From Aquificaceae bacterium (GTDB lineage Bacteria > Aquificota > Aquificia > Aquificales > Aquificaceae): a stretch of DNA of 6,458 nucleotides. The DNA is taken from contig WFOY01000004.1 in NCBI GenBank assembly GCA_015487835.1, forward strand, positions 1 through 6,458. The letters run 5' to 3'. The first letter of the stretch is position 1. Each line of letters opens with the position of its first letter. The notes beneath the pieces were generated by a model. The model was not told the DNA's origin and made no database searches. It was given only the letters and a program-made list of their open reading frames with translations. The translations under genes were made by a program, and so were the position numbers. This document shows, piece after piece, positions 1-6,431 of this stretch.

Positions 1-522
1 CCCTGGATCTTCGAGGTCCCTTATGATCATCAGGATGTCGGGGATGACCTGTTTCCCTAAGGAGACCGCCTTGTCGAGGAGTTCCTTGACTGACTTTATG
101 AGGGCCTTGTCCTCCACGGTTAGTTCTGATTCCGCGATCTCCCTCTCGTCCACAGGTTCCACGAGGGCCGAGAGGAAACCATCCTTCTGTTGAACGCTCT
201 TCAGTATCCCCCTCTTTATCCCCTGGACGAGGACCTTCACCCTGTTCTCCTCTATGGGAACTACCCTGAGAACGTGGGCTATCGTGCCTACCGAGTATAT
301 ATCCTCAGGTTTTGGGTCCTCCGTGTCTTTGTCCTTCTGGAGAACCAAAAATATCAGCCTGTCCGTCTTGGAGGCCTCCTCCACCGCCTTTATCGAAAAG
401 GTCCTGCCCACGAAGAGAGGAAGGACCATGGTGGGGAAGATGACTATGTCCCTAAGGGGCATCATGGGGTACTCTCTGGGAACGCTTGGAACTTCCGGAA
501 CCTGCATTATGTCCTGTGCCAC
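1..522 (-). CDS. lon: Lon protease, N-terminal part (cut by window edge)
   Basis: ATP-dependent cytoplasmic serine protease that degrades misfolded and regulatory proteins. Only the first 174 codons are present, and the frame stays open to base 1. What remains is the substrate-binding LON N-domain: the segment MPLRDIVIFPTMVLPLFVGR (residues 21-40) matches the typical bacterial Lon opening. It is followed by SIKAVEEA (43-50), a YSVGTIAHVLR segment (76-86) and VKVLVQGIKR (95-104), all in the order expected for Lon; the last residues (LEDPG) correspond to the end of the globular N-domain. The AAA+ ATPase and Ser-Lys protease domains lie beyond the edge. The start is GTG at 522-520, chosen because AGGAGG (534-529) sits 6 nt upstream and no other start is as well placed. 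It is divergent from thiS. A stand-alone LON-domain protein cannot be excluded without the missing part, but full-length Lon is far more likely. Confidence 0.9.
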   Translation of the reverse strand, partial: MAQDIMQVPEVPSVPREYPMMPLRDIVIFPTMVLPLFVGRTFSIKAVEEASKTDRLIFLVLQKDKDTEDPKPEDIYSVGTIAHVLRVVPIEENRVKVLVQGIKRGILKSVQQKDGFLSALVEPVDEREIAESELTVEDKALIKSVKELLDKAVSLGKQVIPDILMIIRDLEDPG

Positions 523-528
523 CCTTGT

Positions 529-534
529 CCTCCT
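529..534 (-). promoter_or_regulatory. Shine-Dalgarno of lon
   Basis: AGGAGG on the minus strand, 6 nt before the GTG start codon at 522-520. It decides the non-ATG start of lon. The strong site contrasts with the absence of any such site before the divergent thiS. Confidence 0.85.
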
Positions 535-551
535 CTAAGGCGGTTAAGTAT

Positions 552-557
552 ATTATA
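552..557 (-). promoter_or_regulatory. Likely -10 box of the lon promoter
   Basis: A consensus TATAAT on the minus strand. It would place transcription start near 545, giving a leader of about 23 nt that contains the lon Shine-Dalgarno. No good TTGACA-like -35 is visible at 16-18 nt spacing (that region lies within the first codons of thiS), so the assignment rests on the -10 and position alone. It overlaps the putative thiS -10 on the other strand, so the two promoters may compete. Confidence 0.5.
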
Positions 558-559
558 TT
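554..559 (+). promoter_or_regulatory. Possible -10 box of the thiSG-hemY operon
   Basis: TATATT on the plus strand, followed by 6 nt (TCTCCT) and then the ATG of thiS. A start site at the usual distance would fall on the ATG itself, implying a leaderless mRNA. No convincing -35 is seen. The leader is too short to hold a TPP riboswitch. Confidence 0.35.
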
Positions 560-565
560 TCTCCT

Positions 566-775
566 ATGCTGAAGATTACCGTTAACGGGGAAGAAAGGCT
601 TATAGAGAGGGAGATGACCGTCTTGGAGCTCCTTGAGGAGATGAAGGTCAAGATCAGGGAGGTTGGTCTTGCCGTCGCAATAAACGAGGAGGTTGTCCCT
701 AAGTCCGAGTACGGGAAGAGGTTGATAAAGGAGGGGGACAGGGTGGAGATAGTCCAGCTGGTAGGAGGAGGCTAA
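566..775 (+). CDS. thiS: Sulfur carrier protein ThiS
   Basis: Small ubiquitin-fold protein (69 aa, normal family length). Its C-terminal glycine is adenylated and converted to a thiocarboxylate, which donates sulfur to ThiG for the thiazole ring of thiamine. Visible features: beta-grasp opening MLKITVNGEE, the TVLELLEEM helix (19-27), the AVAINEEVVPKSE segment (about 56% through the helix-strand core), the EGDRVEIVQLVGGG end with the required terminal Gly-Gly (here three glycines). No Shine-Dalgarno lies before the ATG; the upstream sequence is TATATTTCTCCT, so the message may be leaderless. It is the first gene of the operon, 23 bp before thiG, which is its direct partner. The activating enzyme ThiF and the glycine- or tyrosine-oxidising partner (ThiO/ThiH) are not in this window. 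Confidence 0.93.
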   Translation: MLKITVNGEERLIEREMTVLELLEEMKVKIREVGLAVAINEEVVPKSEYGKRLIKEGDRVEIVQLVGGG

Positions 776-787
776 ATTAAATACTCT

Positions 788-792
788 GGAGG
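788..792 (+). promoter_or_regulatory. Shine-Dalgarno of thiG
   Basis: GGAGG (continuing as GGAGGTG) 6 nt before the thiG ATG at 799, within the 23-bp gap after thiS. It supports the chosen start and independent initiation on the operon mRNA. Confidence 0.85.
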
Positions 793-798
793 TGTGGC

Positions 799-1602
799 AT
801 GACAGACTGGGAGAAGCTTCTCGAAGACGACCCCTTTGAGATCGCGGGTAGGCGTTTCAGGTCGAGGCTGATAATAGGGTCTGGAAAGTTCAAGGACTTT
901 CAGCAGACGAAGGAGGTCCTCGAGGCCTCCGGTGCGGAGATAATAACGGTCGCCGTGAGGAGGGTAAACATAACGGATCCAACCAAGGAGAACCTCCTCG
1001 ATTACATAGATCCGAAGAAGTACCTCGTTCTCCCGAACACGGCAGGTTGCTACACAGCCGAGGAGGCTATAAAGACAGCCATGCTTGCGAGGGAAGCCAC
1101 AGGTATAAACTGGGTAAAGCTTGAGGTCATAGGTGACCAGAAGACCCTCCTCCCGGATATGGAGGAGACGCTGAAGGCCGCAAAGGTTCTCGTTAAGGAG
1201 GGCTTCGTGGTTCTCCCTTATGTCTTCGACGATCCCGTTTACGCCAAGAAGTTCGAGGAGGTGGGCTGTGCTGCGGTCATGCCCCTCGCCTCACCCATAG
1301 GATCGGGGCTGGGCCTCCAGAACCCTTACAACCTGATATTTATAAAGGAGGCTGTCTCAGTTCCCGTTATAGTGGACGCTGGGATAGGAAGTGCTACGGA
1401 CATACCACCTGTGATGGAGCTCGGTGTGGACGCCATATTAACGAACACGGCCCTTGCGGAGGCGAAGGACCCTATAAAGATGGCTGTCGCCATGAAGTAC
1501 GCAACCATAGCGGGGAGGCTGGCCTACCTTGCAGGGAGGATGCCGAGGCGTATGTACGCGGTTCCCTCCTCACCCACCAAGGGGGTACCCTTCAAGACCT
1601 GA
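799..1602 (+). CDS. thiG: Thiazole synthase ThiG
   Basis: Cytoplasmic TIM-barrel enzyme that combines 1-deoxy-D-xylulose 5-phosphate, dehydroglycine and sulfur from ThiS thiocarboxylate into the thiazole phosphate of thiamine. It has 267 aa, the usual length. Conserved signatures are all present: [10 protein letters not shown] (22-31), VAVRR (51-55), [13 protein letters not shown] (78-90), [10 protein letters not shown] (104-113) with Lys107 as the expected Schiff-base lysine for the sugar substrate, LLPD (117-120), [12 protein letters not shown] (161-172), DAGIGSATD (193-201) and LTNTALA (214-220); the last three form the phosphate-binding and C-terminal barrel loops. The N-terminus carries about ten extra acidic residues before the barrel ([10 protein letters not shown]). 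It lies between thiS and hemY in one operon; its stop is 3 bp from the hemY start, so those two are probably translationally coupled. Confidence 0.96.
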   Translation: MTDWEKLLEDDPFEIAGRRFRSRLIIGSGKFKDFQQTKEVLEASGAEIITVAVRRVNITDPTKENLLDYIDPKKYLVLPNTAGCYTAEEAIKTAMLAREATGINWVKLEVIGDQKTLLPDMEETLKAAKVLVKEGFVVLPYVFDDPVYAKKFEEVGCAAVMPLASPIGSGLGLQNPYNLIFIKEAVSVPVIVDAGIGSATDIPPVMELGVDAILTNTALAEAKDPIKMAVAMKYATIAGRLAYLAGRMPRRMYAVPSSPTKGVPFKT

Positions 1603-1605
1603 GGT

Positions 1606-2916
1606 ATGGAAGAGGTCCTCGTAGTTGGGTCCGGCATATCCGGGCTCTCCACCGCCTACAGGCTCAAAAAGGAAGGTGTCAGCGTTGTTGTGTACGAAAA
1701 GGACGACGAGATAGGCGGAAACATAAAGACCCTCTCGGAGGAGGGTTACCTCTTCGAGCTTGGCCCTCAGACCATACTCGCCGATGGTGAGATCCTCGAG
1801 TTCTTCAACCAGATCGGTCTCAAACCTCTCAGGGCCTCCCCAGGTTCCAAGAATAGGTACGTGCTCAAAGGTGGCAGGATAATACCGGTCCCCCTTAACC
1901 CTATCTCCTTCCTCACGACACCCCTTCTGTCTTTCCGGGGAAAGATCCGGGTGCTTAAGGAGATCTTCGTGCCTCCAGACCCCAAAGAGGAGGAGAGCCT
2001 TGGGGACTTCGTGAGGAGGAGGCTTGGGGAGGAGGTGCTGAGATACCTGGTCCAGCCCTTCGTCTCGGGAGTCTACGCCGGAGACCCTGAGGATCTTTCG
2101 GTGAGATACGCCTTTCCCAAGCTCTACGCCCTGGAGAAGGAGTTCGGTAGCCTGATAAGGGGGGCTGTAAAGAAGAGGGCCCTTGGCCCCGGAGGTGTCC
2201 TGGTCTCGTTCAGCGGAGGGCTAAGGGATCTTGTTAACAAGATCGCCTCCGATCTTGAGATCCGTAAGGAGGCGGTGGTCCTCAGGATAAGGAAGAAGGA
2301 GGACAGGTTCATCTTAGACACGAGGGGCGGGAAGGTGGAGGCGAAGGCTGTGGTCGTTACCTCACCTGCCTACACCTCCTCCTATCTTCTAAAGGACCTC
2401 TCCTGGAGTGCCTCCCTCGAGTTCAGCAAGATAGACTACCCTCCTGTTGTTGTGGTGAACGTGGGTGTCAAAGAAGGCTACGTCCCCGACGGCTTTGGCT
2501 TTCTGGTGCCACGGGTTGAGGGGAAGAGGATCCTGGGGGTGATATTCAGCTCCAAGATCTTTCCGGGCAGGTCCCCTGAAGGTAAGGACCTTCTCACAGT
2601 TTACTTAGGGGGTGCGACGGACAGGGAGGTGGTGGAACTCTCCGAGGAGGAGATACTTGAGACTGTTGAGAGGGAACTTAGGGAGATCCTCGGCGTACCC
2701 GGTATAGAGTTCGGGAGGGTGAAGGTCTGGAAGAGGGCCATACCCCAGTACACAGTGGGCTACGGAAAGTTCCTAAAGCTGGCCGAGGATATGGAGAGGG
2801 ACTATAAAGGCCTCTTTCTCGCAGGAAACTACATCGGTGGTGTCTCGGTAGCTGACTGCATAAGGAACTCCAAGAAAGTAGCTGAGAAGGTCCTCAGGTT
2901 TCTTGAAGGGGGTTGA
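1606..2916 (+). CDS. hemY: Protoporphyrinogen oxidase, FAD-dependent HemY/PPOX type
   Basis: Oxidises protoporphyrinogen IX (or coproporphyrinogen III in some lineages) in the next-to-last stage of heme synthesis, with FAD. 436 aa, close to the Bacillus-type enzyme. The N-terminal dinucleotide fold shows VVGSGISGLSTAYRL (6-20, GxGxxG at 8-13), an acidic ribose binder (Glu31) and IGGNIKT (36-42). Then come FELGPQT (50-56), LVQPFVSGVYAGDPEDLS (148-165, the best PPOX signature), FSGGLRDLV (202-210), VVVTSPAY (249-256), RAIPQYTVGY (377-386) and the C-terminal FAD site LFLAGNYIGGVSVADC (403-418). ThiO, a glycine oxidase that often accompanies thiG, was considered, but these signatures are PPOX. 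ATG is 3 bp after the thiG stop with GAGGT abutting it, so coupling rather than a spaced ribosome site is likely. The 3' end overlaps the convergent pabC by 23 bp. Some workers name this gene hemG; whether it uses proto- or coproporphyrinogen cannot be told from sequence by eye. Confidence 0.92.
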   Translation: MEEVLVVGSGISGLSTAYRLKKEGVSVVVYEKDDEIGGNIKTLSEEGYLFELGPQTILADGEILEFFNQIGLKPLRASPGSKNRYVLKGGRIIPVPLNPISFLTTPLLSFRGKIRVLKEIFVPPDPKEEESLGDFVRRRLGEEVLRYLVQPFVSGVYAGDPEDLSVRYAFPKLYALEKEFGSLIRGAVKKRALGPGGVLVSFSGGLRDLVNKIASDLEIRKEAVVLRIRKKEDRFILDTRGGKVEAKAVVVTSPAYTSSYLLKDLSWSASLEFSKIDYPPVVVVNVGVKEGYVPDGFGFLVPRVEGKRILGVIFSSKIFPGRSPEGKDLLTVYLGGATDREVVELSEEEILETVERELREILGVPGIEFGRVKVWKRAIPQYTVGYGKFLKLAEDMERDYKGLFLAGNYIGGVSVADCIRNSKKVAEKVLRFLEGG

Positions 2917-3640
2917 AGGAGTCGATGGCTTTTTTGAGGTCCTTTAAAACCTCCCGGTCTATCGGGAGGTCCCTACCCTCCAGTCTTGAGACTCCGACCA
3001 CACCTACCAGGGAGTTGGTTAGGAACAGGGAGTCCGCCGAGAGGAGATCGCCGAGGGTTATGCGTTCCTCCTCAACACCGAGGGTCCTCGCCACCACCTC
3101 GATCGTGGTCCCCCAGAGAAGGCCAGAGTCCCTGGAAGGCGCCATGAGCCTATCCTTTTTTAGGACCAGAATGTTAGCGGCCGAGCACTCGGTGATCTCC
3201 TCCCTCTCGTTAAGTATGAGGGCCTCGTAAAAACCCCTCGATCTCGCCTCCCTCCTGACTAAGACGTTGAACAGGTAGCTGGTCGTCTTGTGTCTGCACA
3301 GGGGGTCCTTGGAGTGTCTCCTGTAGGGAGAGACCGTAAGATTTACGGACTCCGGGACTTCGGGGAGGTTCTTTACGATAACCTCCAAGGTGTAACCTTC
3401 TGGACTCTCCCAGAACCGGTCGGGTCCCCCGTAGAGGACGACAACTTTGACATAGAGGTTCCTTAACCCTCCCGTTCTCTCCTCAACGGACCTCAGAAAC
3501 TCCTCGTAAGAAGGATAGGGAAGACCCAGGGTCTCGGCGGACTTCTTAAGCCGTTCGTAGTGCAGCCTGAACTTGGGGGTCTCACCCCTCCATAGGATCG
3601 TCTCGAAGATCCCCTCCCCGAAGAAGAGGGTCCTGTTCAT
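2894..3640 (-). CDS. pabC: Class IV aminotransferase, probably aminodeoxychorismate lyase
   Basis: PLP enzyme of fold type IV. Best guess is 4-amino-4-deoxychorismate lyase, which releases pyruvate to make p-aminobenzoate for folate; branched-chain or D-amino-acid aminotransferase are alternatives in the same family. Visible: [10 protein letters not shown] near the very N-terminus (6-15), the substrate-pocket [10 protein letters not shown] (63-72), [12 protein letters not shown] (116-127) with Lys118 as expected PLP lysine, [21 protein letters not shown] (139-159) with Glu151 contacting the PLP ring nitrogen, GLLWGTT (173-179) for the phosphate and LTNSLVGV (207-214). 248 aa: somewhat short because the usual first strand (the INGxxxx segment before the GEGIFET motif) is absent, so the protein begins directly at that motif. 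ATG overlaps the alaC stop by 4 bp (ATGA), pointing to translational coupling; no clear Shine-Dalgarno. Last gene of the minus-strand operon; its end overlaps hemY. Confidence 0.8.
   Translation of the reverse strand: MNRTLFFGEGIFETILWRGETPKFRLHYERLKKSAETLGLPYPSYEEFLRSVEERTGGLRNLYVKVVVLYGGPDRFWESPEGYTLEVIVKNLPEVPESVNLTVSPYRRHSKDPLCRHKTTSYLFNVLVRREARSRGFYEALILNEREEITECSAANILVLKKDRLMAPSRDSGLLWGTTIEVVARTLGVEEERITLGDLLSADSLFLTNSLVGVVGVSRLEGRDLPIDREVLKDLKKAIDSFNPLQET
2949..2970. terminator. Stem-loop after hemY, inside the 3' end of pabC (possible terminator)
   Basis: Perfect 8-bp inverted repeat ACCTCCCG / CGGGAGGT with a 6-nt loop (GTCTAT). It begins 33 nt after the hemY stop codon. On the plus strand there is no T-tract behind it; on the minus strand it is followed by TTTT, but there it would act about 50 nt before the pabC stop. 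It codes for pabC residues LPIDREV, so it may be only a coding coincidence. If it works at all, ending or protecting the thiSG-hemY mRNA is the simplest role. Confidence 0.3.
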
Positions 3641-4857
3641 ACCGCCGCCTTTATCTTCCTGAAGGCTCTCCTTATTCCCCTTACTGCCTGCTTTATCCTG
3701 AGCTCGTTCTCCACGAGGGCGAACCTAACGTAGCCCTCCCCGTATTCGCCGAAGCCTATACCTGGGGAGACGGCCACCTTGGCCTCTCTGAGGAGGAACA
3801 TGGAGAAGTCCAGGGAGTTCATGCCCACCCACTCAGGTATCTTGGCCCAGACGAACATGGACCCTTTAGGCTTTTCCACCTCCCAGCCTATCTTGTTAAG
3901 CCCTTCCACCAGGACGTCCCTTCTCTTCTGGTAGATCTCGGCGTTCCTCCTCACTATTTCGTAGGGGCTGTCGAGGGCTATGATCGCCGCCACCTGTATA
4001 GGTGTGAAGACGCCGTAGTCCAGGTAGCTCTTGAGATGGGCTAAGTTCTTTATAAGCCTCTCGTTCCCTACAGCAAAGGCTATCCTCCAGCCTGCCATGG
4101 AGAAGCTCTTGGACATGGAGTAGAGTTCAACGGCCACCTCCTTCGCACCCTCTATCTCGAGTATGGACGGGGGCCTGTAGCCGTCAAAGGCTATGTCCGC
4201 GTAGGCGAAGTCGTGGATTATCCATATACCCTTCTCCTTTGCGAACTTCACAAGGTCCCTGAAAAAGTCCTTCTCAACACACACGGTCGTGGGGTTGTGG
4301 GGGAAGCTGACCACTATAGCCTTGGGCTGGGGCATGGACTCCTTCACCGTCTGGTAGAGGCGTCTTAGGAAACCCTCCTGAGGGTCCTGCCCCTCGTCGA
4401 AAACTATGGGAACCGACCTCACCTCGCCCCCGGCGATTATGGGGGCGTAGTAGTGGATCGGGTAGGTGGGGTTGGGAACTATTATCGAGTCTCCCGGGGT
4501 TATCATGGCCAGCATCAGGTGGGAGTAACCCTCCTTAGCACCTATGGTCATGATCGCCTCCCTCTCTGGGTCCAGCTTCACCCCGAACCTTCTCTCGTAG
4601 AAGTCGCATATGGCCTTCCTGAGTCTGGGTATGCCCCTCGAGGAGGAGTAACCGTGGACGTTGGGTCTCCTCGCCACCTCGCAGAGCTTCTCTATTATGT
4701 GCTGGGCGGGAGGCACGGTGGGGTTCCCCATACCGAGGTCTATGATGTCCTCCCCCTGGCGCCTGAGCTTATACTTGAGTTCGTTCACCACGGCGAACAC
4801 GTAAGGGGGCAGTCTCCTTATCCTCGGGAAGGCCCAGTCCATATCCTTCTCAGTCAT
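3637..4857 (-). CDS. alaC: AlaC-type class I aminotransferase (glutamate-pyruvate family)
   Basis: Fold-type I PLP aminotransferase, very close in pattern throughout to Escherichia coli AlaC, which makes alanine from pyruvate and glutamate; 406 aa, the same size. Signatures: [14 protein letters not shown] (15-28), [10 protein letters not shown] (37-46), [13 protein letters not shown] (68-80), [13 protein letters not shown] (105-117), [12 protein letters not shown] (127-138), FPHNPT (185-190; Asn188), [12 protein letters not shown] (215-226; Asp216, Tyr219), [15 protein letters not shown] (247-261; PLP lysine Lys250, phosphate-contact Arg258), [19 protein letters not shown] (363-381; substrate carboxylate Arg378). 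The start overlaps the end of dksA by 8 bp, with GAGG about 12 nt upstream; Met6 (at 4842) is a possible later start giving MDWAFPRI. Substrate range is inferred: related enzymes in thermophiles can serve other amino donors or acceptors, including aspartate or diaminopimelate. Confidence 0.9.
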   Translation of the reverse strand: MTEKDMDWAFPRIRRLPPYVFAVVNELKYKLRRQGEDIIDLGMGNPTVPPAQHIIEKLCEVARRPNVHGYSSSRGIPRLRKAICDFYERRFGVKLDPEREAIMTIGAKEGYSHLMLAMITPGDSIIVPNPTYPIHYYAPIIAGGEVRSVPIVFDEGQDPQEGFLRRLYQTVKESMPQPKAIVVSFPHNPTTVCVEKDFFRDLVKFAKEKGIWIIHDFAYADIAFDGYRPPSILEIEGAKEVAVELYSMSKSFSMAGWRIAFAVGNERLIKNLAHLKSYLDYGVFTPIQVAAIIALDSPYEIVRRNAEIYQKRRDVLVEGLNKIGWEVEKPKGSMFVWAKIPEWVGMNSLDFSMFLLREAKVAVSPGIGFGEYGEGYVRFALVENELRIKQAVRGIRRAFRKIKAAV

Positions 4858-5212
4858 TTTCCAGTTCCTCTTCCAGCTCCTTACACTCTATACACATCGT
4901 CGTTACGGGTCTCGCCTTCAGCCTCTCAAAGGGTATCTCCGCCCCGCAGTTCTCACACACGCCGTAGGTACCAGATTCCATCTTCATGAGGGCATAGTCT
5001 ATTTTGTGGATCAGCTTAGCCTCCCTGCCCTTTATCCTGAAGGTCAGGTACCTCTCCCCCTCCAGGTCGGCCCTGTCTATCTCATCCCCCCCTTCGAAGG
5101 TCACGTTAGAGGGGTCCCTTATCTGCTCCTGGGCTGAGGCTATGAGCCTCTCCCTCATCGTGATCAGGGTCCCCTTCAGCTCCCTTATCTGGTCCTCCGT
5201 GAGGTGCTTCAT
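4850..5212 (-). CDS. dksA: DksA/TraR-family zinc-finger transcription regulator
   Basis: Binds the secondary channel of RNA polymerase and, in well-studied bacteria, works with ppGpp to adjust rRNA, amino-acid and stress promoters. 120 aa, shorter than E. coli DksA (151) but with both key parts. An N-terminal coiled-coil arm (residues about 4-30 and 50-80) carries the tip motif DEIDRAD (43-49), which fits DxxDxA (Asp43, Asp46, Ala48). A full four-cysteine zinc finger follows: CENC (86-89) and CIEC (107-110) flanking [17 protein letters not shown]. The intact tip acids favour a true DksA role over the shorter TraR or YocK types, but that is inference. No Shine-Dalgarno precedes the ATG; TATACT ends 6 nt upstream, so it may have its own leaderless transcript besides reading through from the cytochrome gene 12 bp upstream. 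Overlaps alaC by 8 bp. Confidence 0.9.
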   Translation of the reverse strand: MKHLTEDQIRELKGTLITMRERLIASAQEQIRDPSNVTFEGGDEIDRADLEGERYLTFRIKGREAKLIHKIDYALMKMESGTYGVCENCGAEIPFERLKARPVTTMCIECKELEEELEND

Positions 5213-5218
5213 ACTTTA

Positions 5219-5224
5219 AGTATA
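5219..5224 (-). promoter_or_regulatory. Possible -10 box before dksA
   Basis: TATACT on the minus strand, 6 nt before the dksA ATG, overlapping the region just after the cytochrome stop codon (TAA, 5227-5225). Spacing equals that of TATATT before thiS. No good -35 is visible upstream, so support is weak on its own. Confidence 0.35.
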
Positions 5225-5473
5225 TTACTTTTTGCCTGCAAGCCATTCAGCTATGGTCTTTATCTCCATCTCGGTCAGACCTCTCCCCCAGGGACACCTC
5301 TTGGCGAGGTTTACAACGGCCTGGGGGTTGTTTTTGAACTTTTTCTTCAGGAAGCTAAGGGGTTTCGGGCTTCCGGGGGCGTGGCACTTTATACAGTGGG
5401 CCTCGAAGAGAACCCTGCCGTCCGAGGCTAAAGCTTGTGATACGAGCAAAATCAAGAACAGAACCGCTCCCAT
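5225..5473 (-). CDS. Small exported c-type cytochrome
   Basis: 82-residue secreted electron carrier. An N-terminal hydrophobic stretch VLFLILLVSQALA (4-16) is a signal peptide, probable cleavage after Ala16 (ALA|SDG); unusually it has no Lys/Arg before the hydrophobic core. One covalent heme site, CIKCH (27-31), with His31 as proximal ligand, then a LTEMEIKTIAEWL C-terminal helix (66-78) typical of class I cytochromes. The usual distal methionine of an MP pair is here Cys60-Pro61; the only other candidate after the heme site is Met69. Mature protein about 66 residues, very small. ATG at 5473 is chosen because AAGGAGG lies 8 nt upstream; the GTG at 5482 overlaps that site and cannot use it, and an in-frame TAG closes the frame just above. 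First gene of the minus-strand operon, 12 bp before dksA. Partner proteins are unknown. Confidence 0.85.
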   Translation of the reverse strand: MGAVLFLILLVSQALASDGRVLFEAHCIKCHAPGSPKPLSFLKKKFKNNPQAVVNLAKRCPWGRGLTEMEIKTIAEWLAGKK

Positions 5474-5481
5474 GGCTCCCA

Positions 5482-5488
5482 CCTCCTT
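5482..5488 (-). promoter_or_regulatory. Shine-Dalgarno of the cytochrome c gene
   Basis: AAGGAGG on the minus strand, 8 nt before ATG at 5473. It rules out the GTG at 5482-5480, whose first base lies inside the site, as the start codon. Confidence 0.85.
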
Positions 5489-5498
5489 GCCGTTCTAT

Positions 5499-5504
5499 TA
5501 GAAT
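5499..5504 (+). promoter_or_regulatory. Possible -10 box of murG
   Basis: TAGAAT on the plus strand in the 33-bp gap between the divergent cytochrome and murG genes, 2 nt before the first ATG and 8 nt before the second in-frame ATG (5513). If used, the message would start at or near the second ATG. No clear -35 is present; the required region lies inside the cytochrome signal-peptide codons. Confidence 0.25.
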
Positions 5505-5506
5505 TT

Positions 5507-6431
5507 ATGCGGATGAGGTTGGTGGTCTCTGGGGGCGGAACAGGCGGTCACTTCTTCCCAGCACTGGCTGTTCTTCAGGAGGCTAAGGAGAGGAAGGTCG
5601 ATACCCTCTACGTAGGTGCTGAGAGGGGTATAGAAAAGAGGCTCGAGTCCCTCATACCCTCCGAGACCGTGTTCCTGGAGGTCCAGCCCTTGAGAGGTGT
5701 GTCCTTAAGGAAAAGGGTAGCCTCGGTAAAGACCTTCCTGGAGAGCTTCCTTAGGATAAGATCCCTGATCGGGGGTGAGTTCAGGTCCCTGCTGTTTGGG
5801 GGTTACGTCAGCGTTCCCCTCGGTCTTGTGACGGTGACGAAGAGGAGGCCCCTCTTTCTCCACGAGCAGAACTCGGTCCCCAGTGCGACGAACAGGGTCT
5901 TCTCCCTTAAGGCGGAGAAGGTGTTCATAACCTTCGAGTACACGAGGAGGTTCTTCAAGGGTGACCACGTTGTGAAGACGGGCCTTCCCGTGAGGAAGGA
6001 TCTCAGGGACACGAGAATGGAAAAGGGTAGGGCTAAAGAGGCCTTGGGTTTCGACCCCTCCTCACCGCTTTTCCTCTTCATGGGTGGGAGCCAGGGGGCG
6101 AGGTTCATAAACACCCTCGGCCTCGACTTCGCAAAGGTCACAAGTTATCAGGTCCTTATCCTGAGCGGGGAACAGGACCACAGGAGGGTCTCGGAGGCGG
6201 TGGAGGGCCTCAGAAACGTTAAGGTTTACCCCTTCAGAACGGACATGGGAGTGGTTTACTCGGCTACGGACGTGGCCGTGGTGAGGGCTGGGTCGGCGAC
6301 TATCACGGAGCTGTCCCTGTTCAAGGTGCCTGCCCTCATGATCCCGTACCCTTACGCGGTTGAGGACCATCAGTACTACAACGCCAAGGAGGTGGAGGAG
6401 ATCGGGGGAGGTTTCGTAATGAGGCAGGAGG
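5507..6431 (+). CDS. murG: MurG glycosyltransferase, C-terminus missing
   Basis: Peripheral inner-membrane enzyme that adds GlcNAc from UDP-GlcNAc to lipid I, making lipid II for peptidoglycan. 308 genuine codons remain of the usual roughly 350-360, so most of the C-terminal domain is present. Motifs: SGGGTGGHFFPALA (8-21), FGGYVSVP (97-104), LHEQNSVPSATNR (118-130), TGLPVR (158-163), FMGGSQGARFIN (191-202), VVRAGSATITEL (258-269) and IPYPYAVEDHQYYNA (279-293); these are the glycine loops and the UDP-GlcNAc site of the family. No Shine-Dalgarno precedes either ATG (5507 or 5513); the second gives MRLVVSGGG, which fits typical MurG N-termini slightly better. The frame seems to continue past 6431 as VSYTHLTL, but that is sequencing adapter, not protein. 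Divergent from the cytochrome operon; further mur/fts genes may follow on the missing side. Confidence 0.93.

Noticed and set aside
523..565. TPP riboswitch before thiS
   Set aside because: Only 43 bp separate lon and thiS, with no THI-box bases; too short for the structure.
190..585. A 131-codon plus-strand frame crossing the lon start and the intergenic gap
   Set aside because: It is antisense to lon, has no family resemblance and no ribosome site; the opposite strand reads as a clear Lon N-domain.
1581..1590. Palindrome GGGTACCC near the end of thiG as a terminator
   Set aside because: It has no loop and no T-tract, and lies inside conserved thiG codons just before a coupled downstream gene.
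1606..2916. Glycine oxidase ThiO as the product of the gene after thiG
   Set aside because: The FVSGVYAGDPEDLS, GPQT and IPQYTVGY segments and the overall length fit protoporphyrinogen oxidase.
4453..4989. A 178-codon plus-strand frame opposite alaC and dksA
   Set aside because: Composition looks like the mirror of codon-biased coding DNA, and both opposite-strand genes are intact, well-conserved families.
5474..5482. Upstream GTG start for the cytochrome c (adds Met-Gly-Ala)
   Set aside because: The GTG overlaps the Shine-Dalgarno AAGGAGG; the ATG at 5473 has the right 8-nt spacing.
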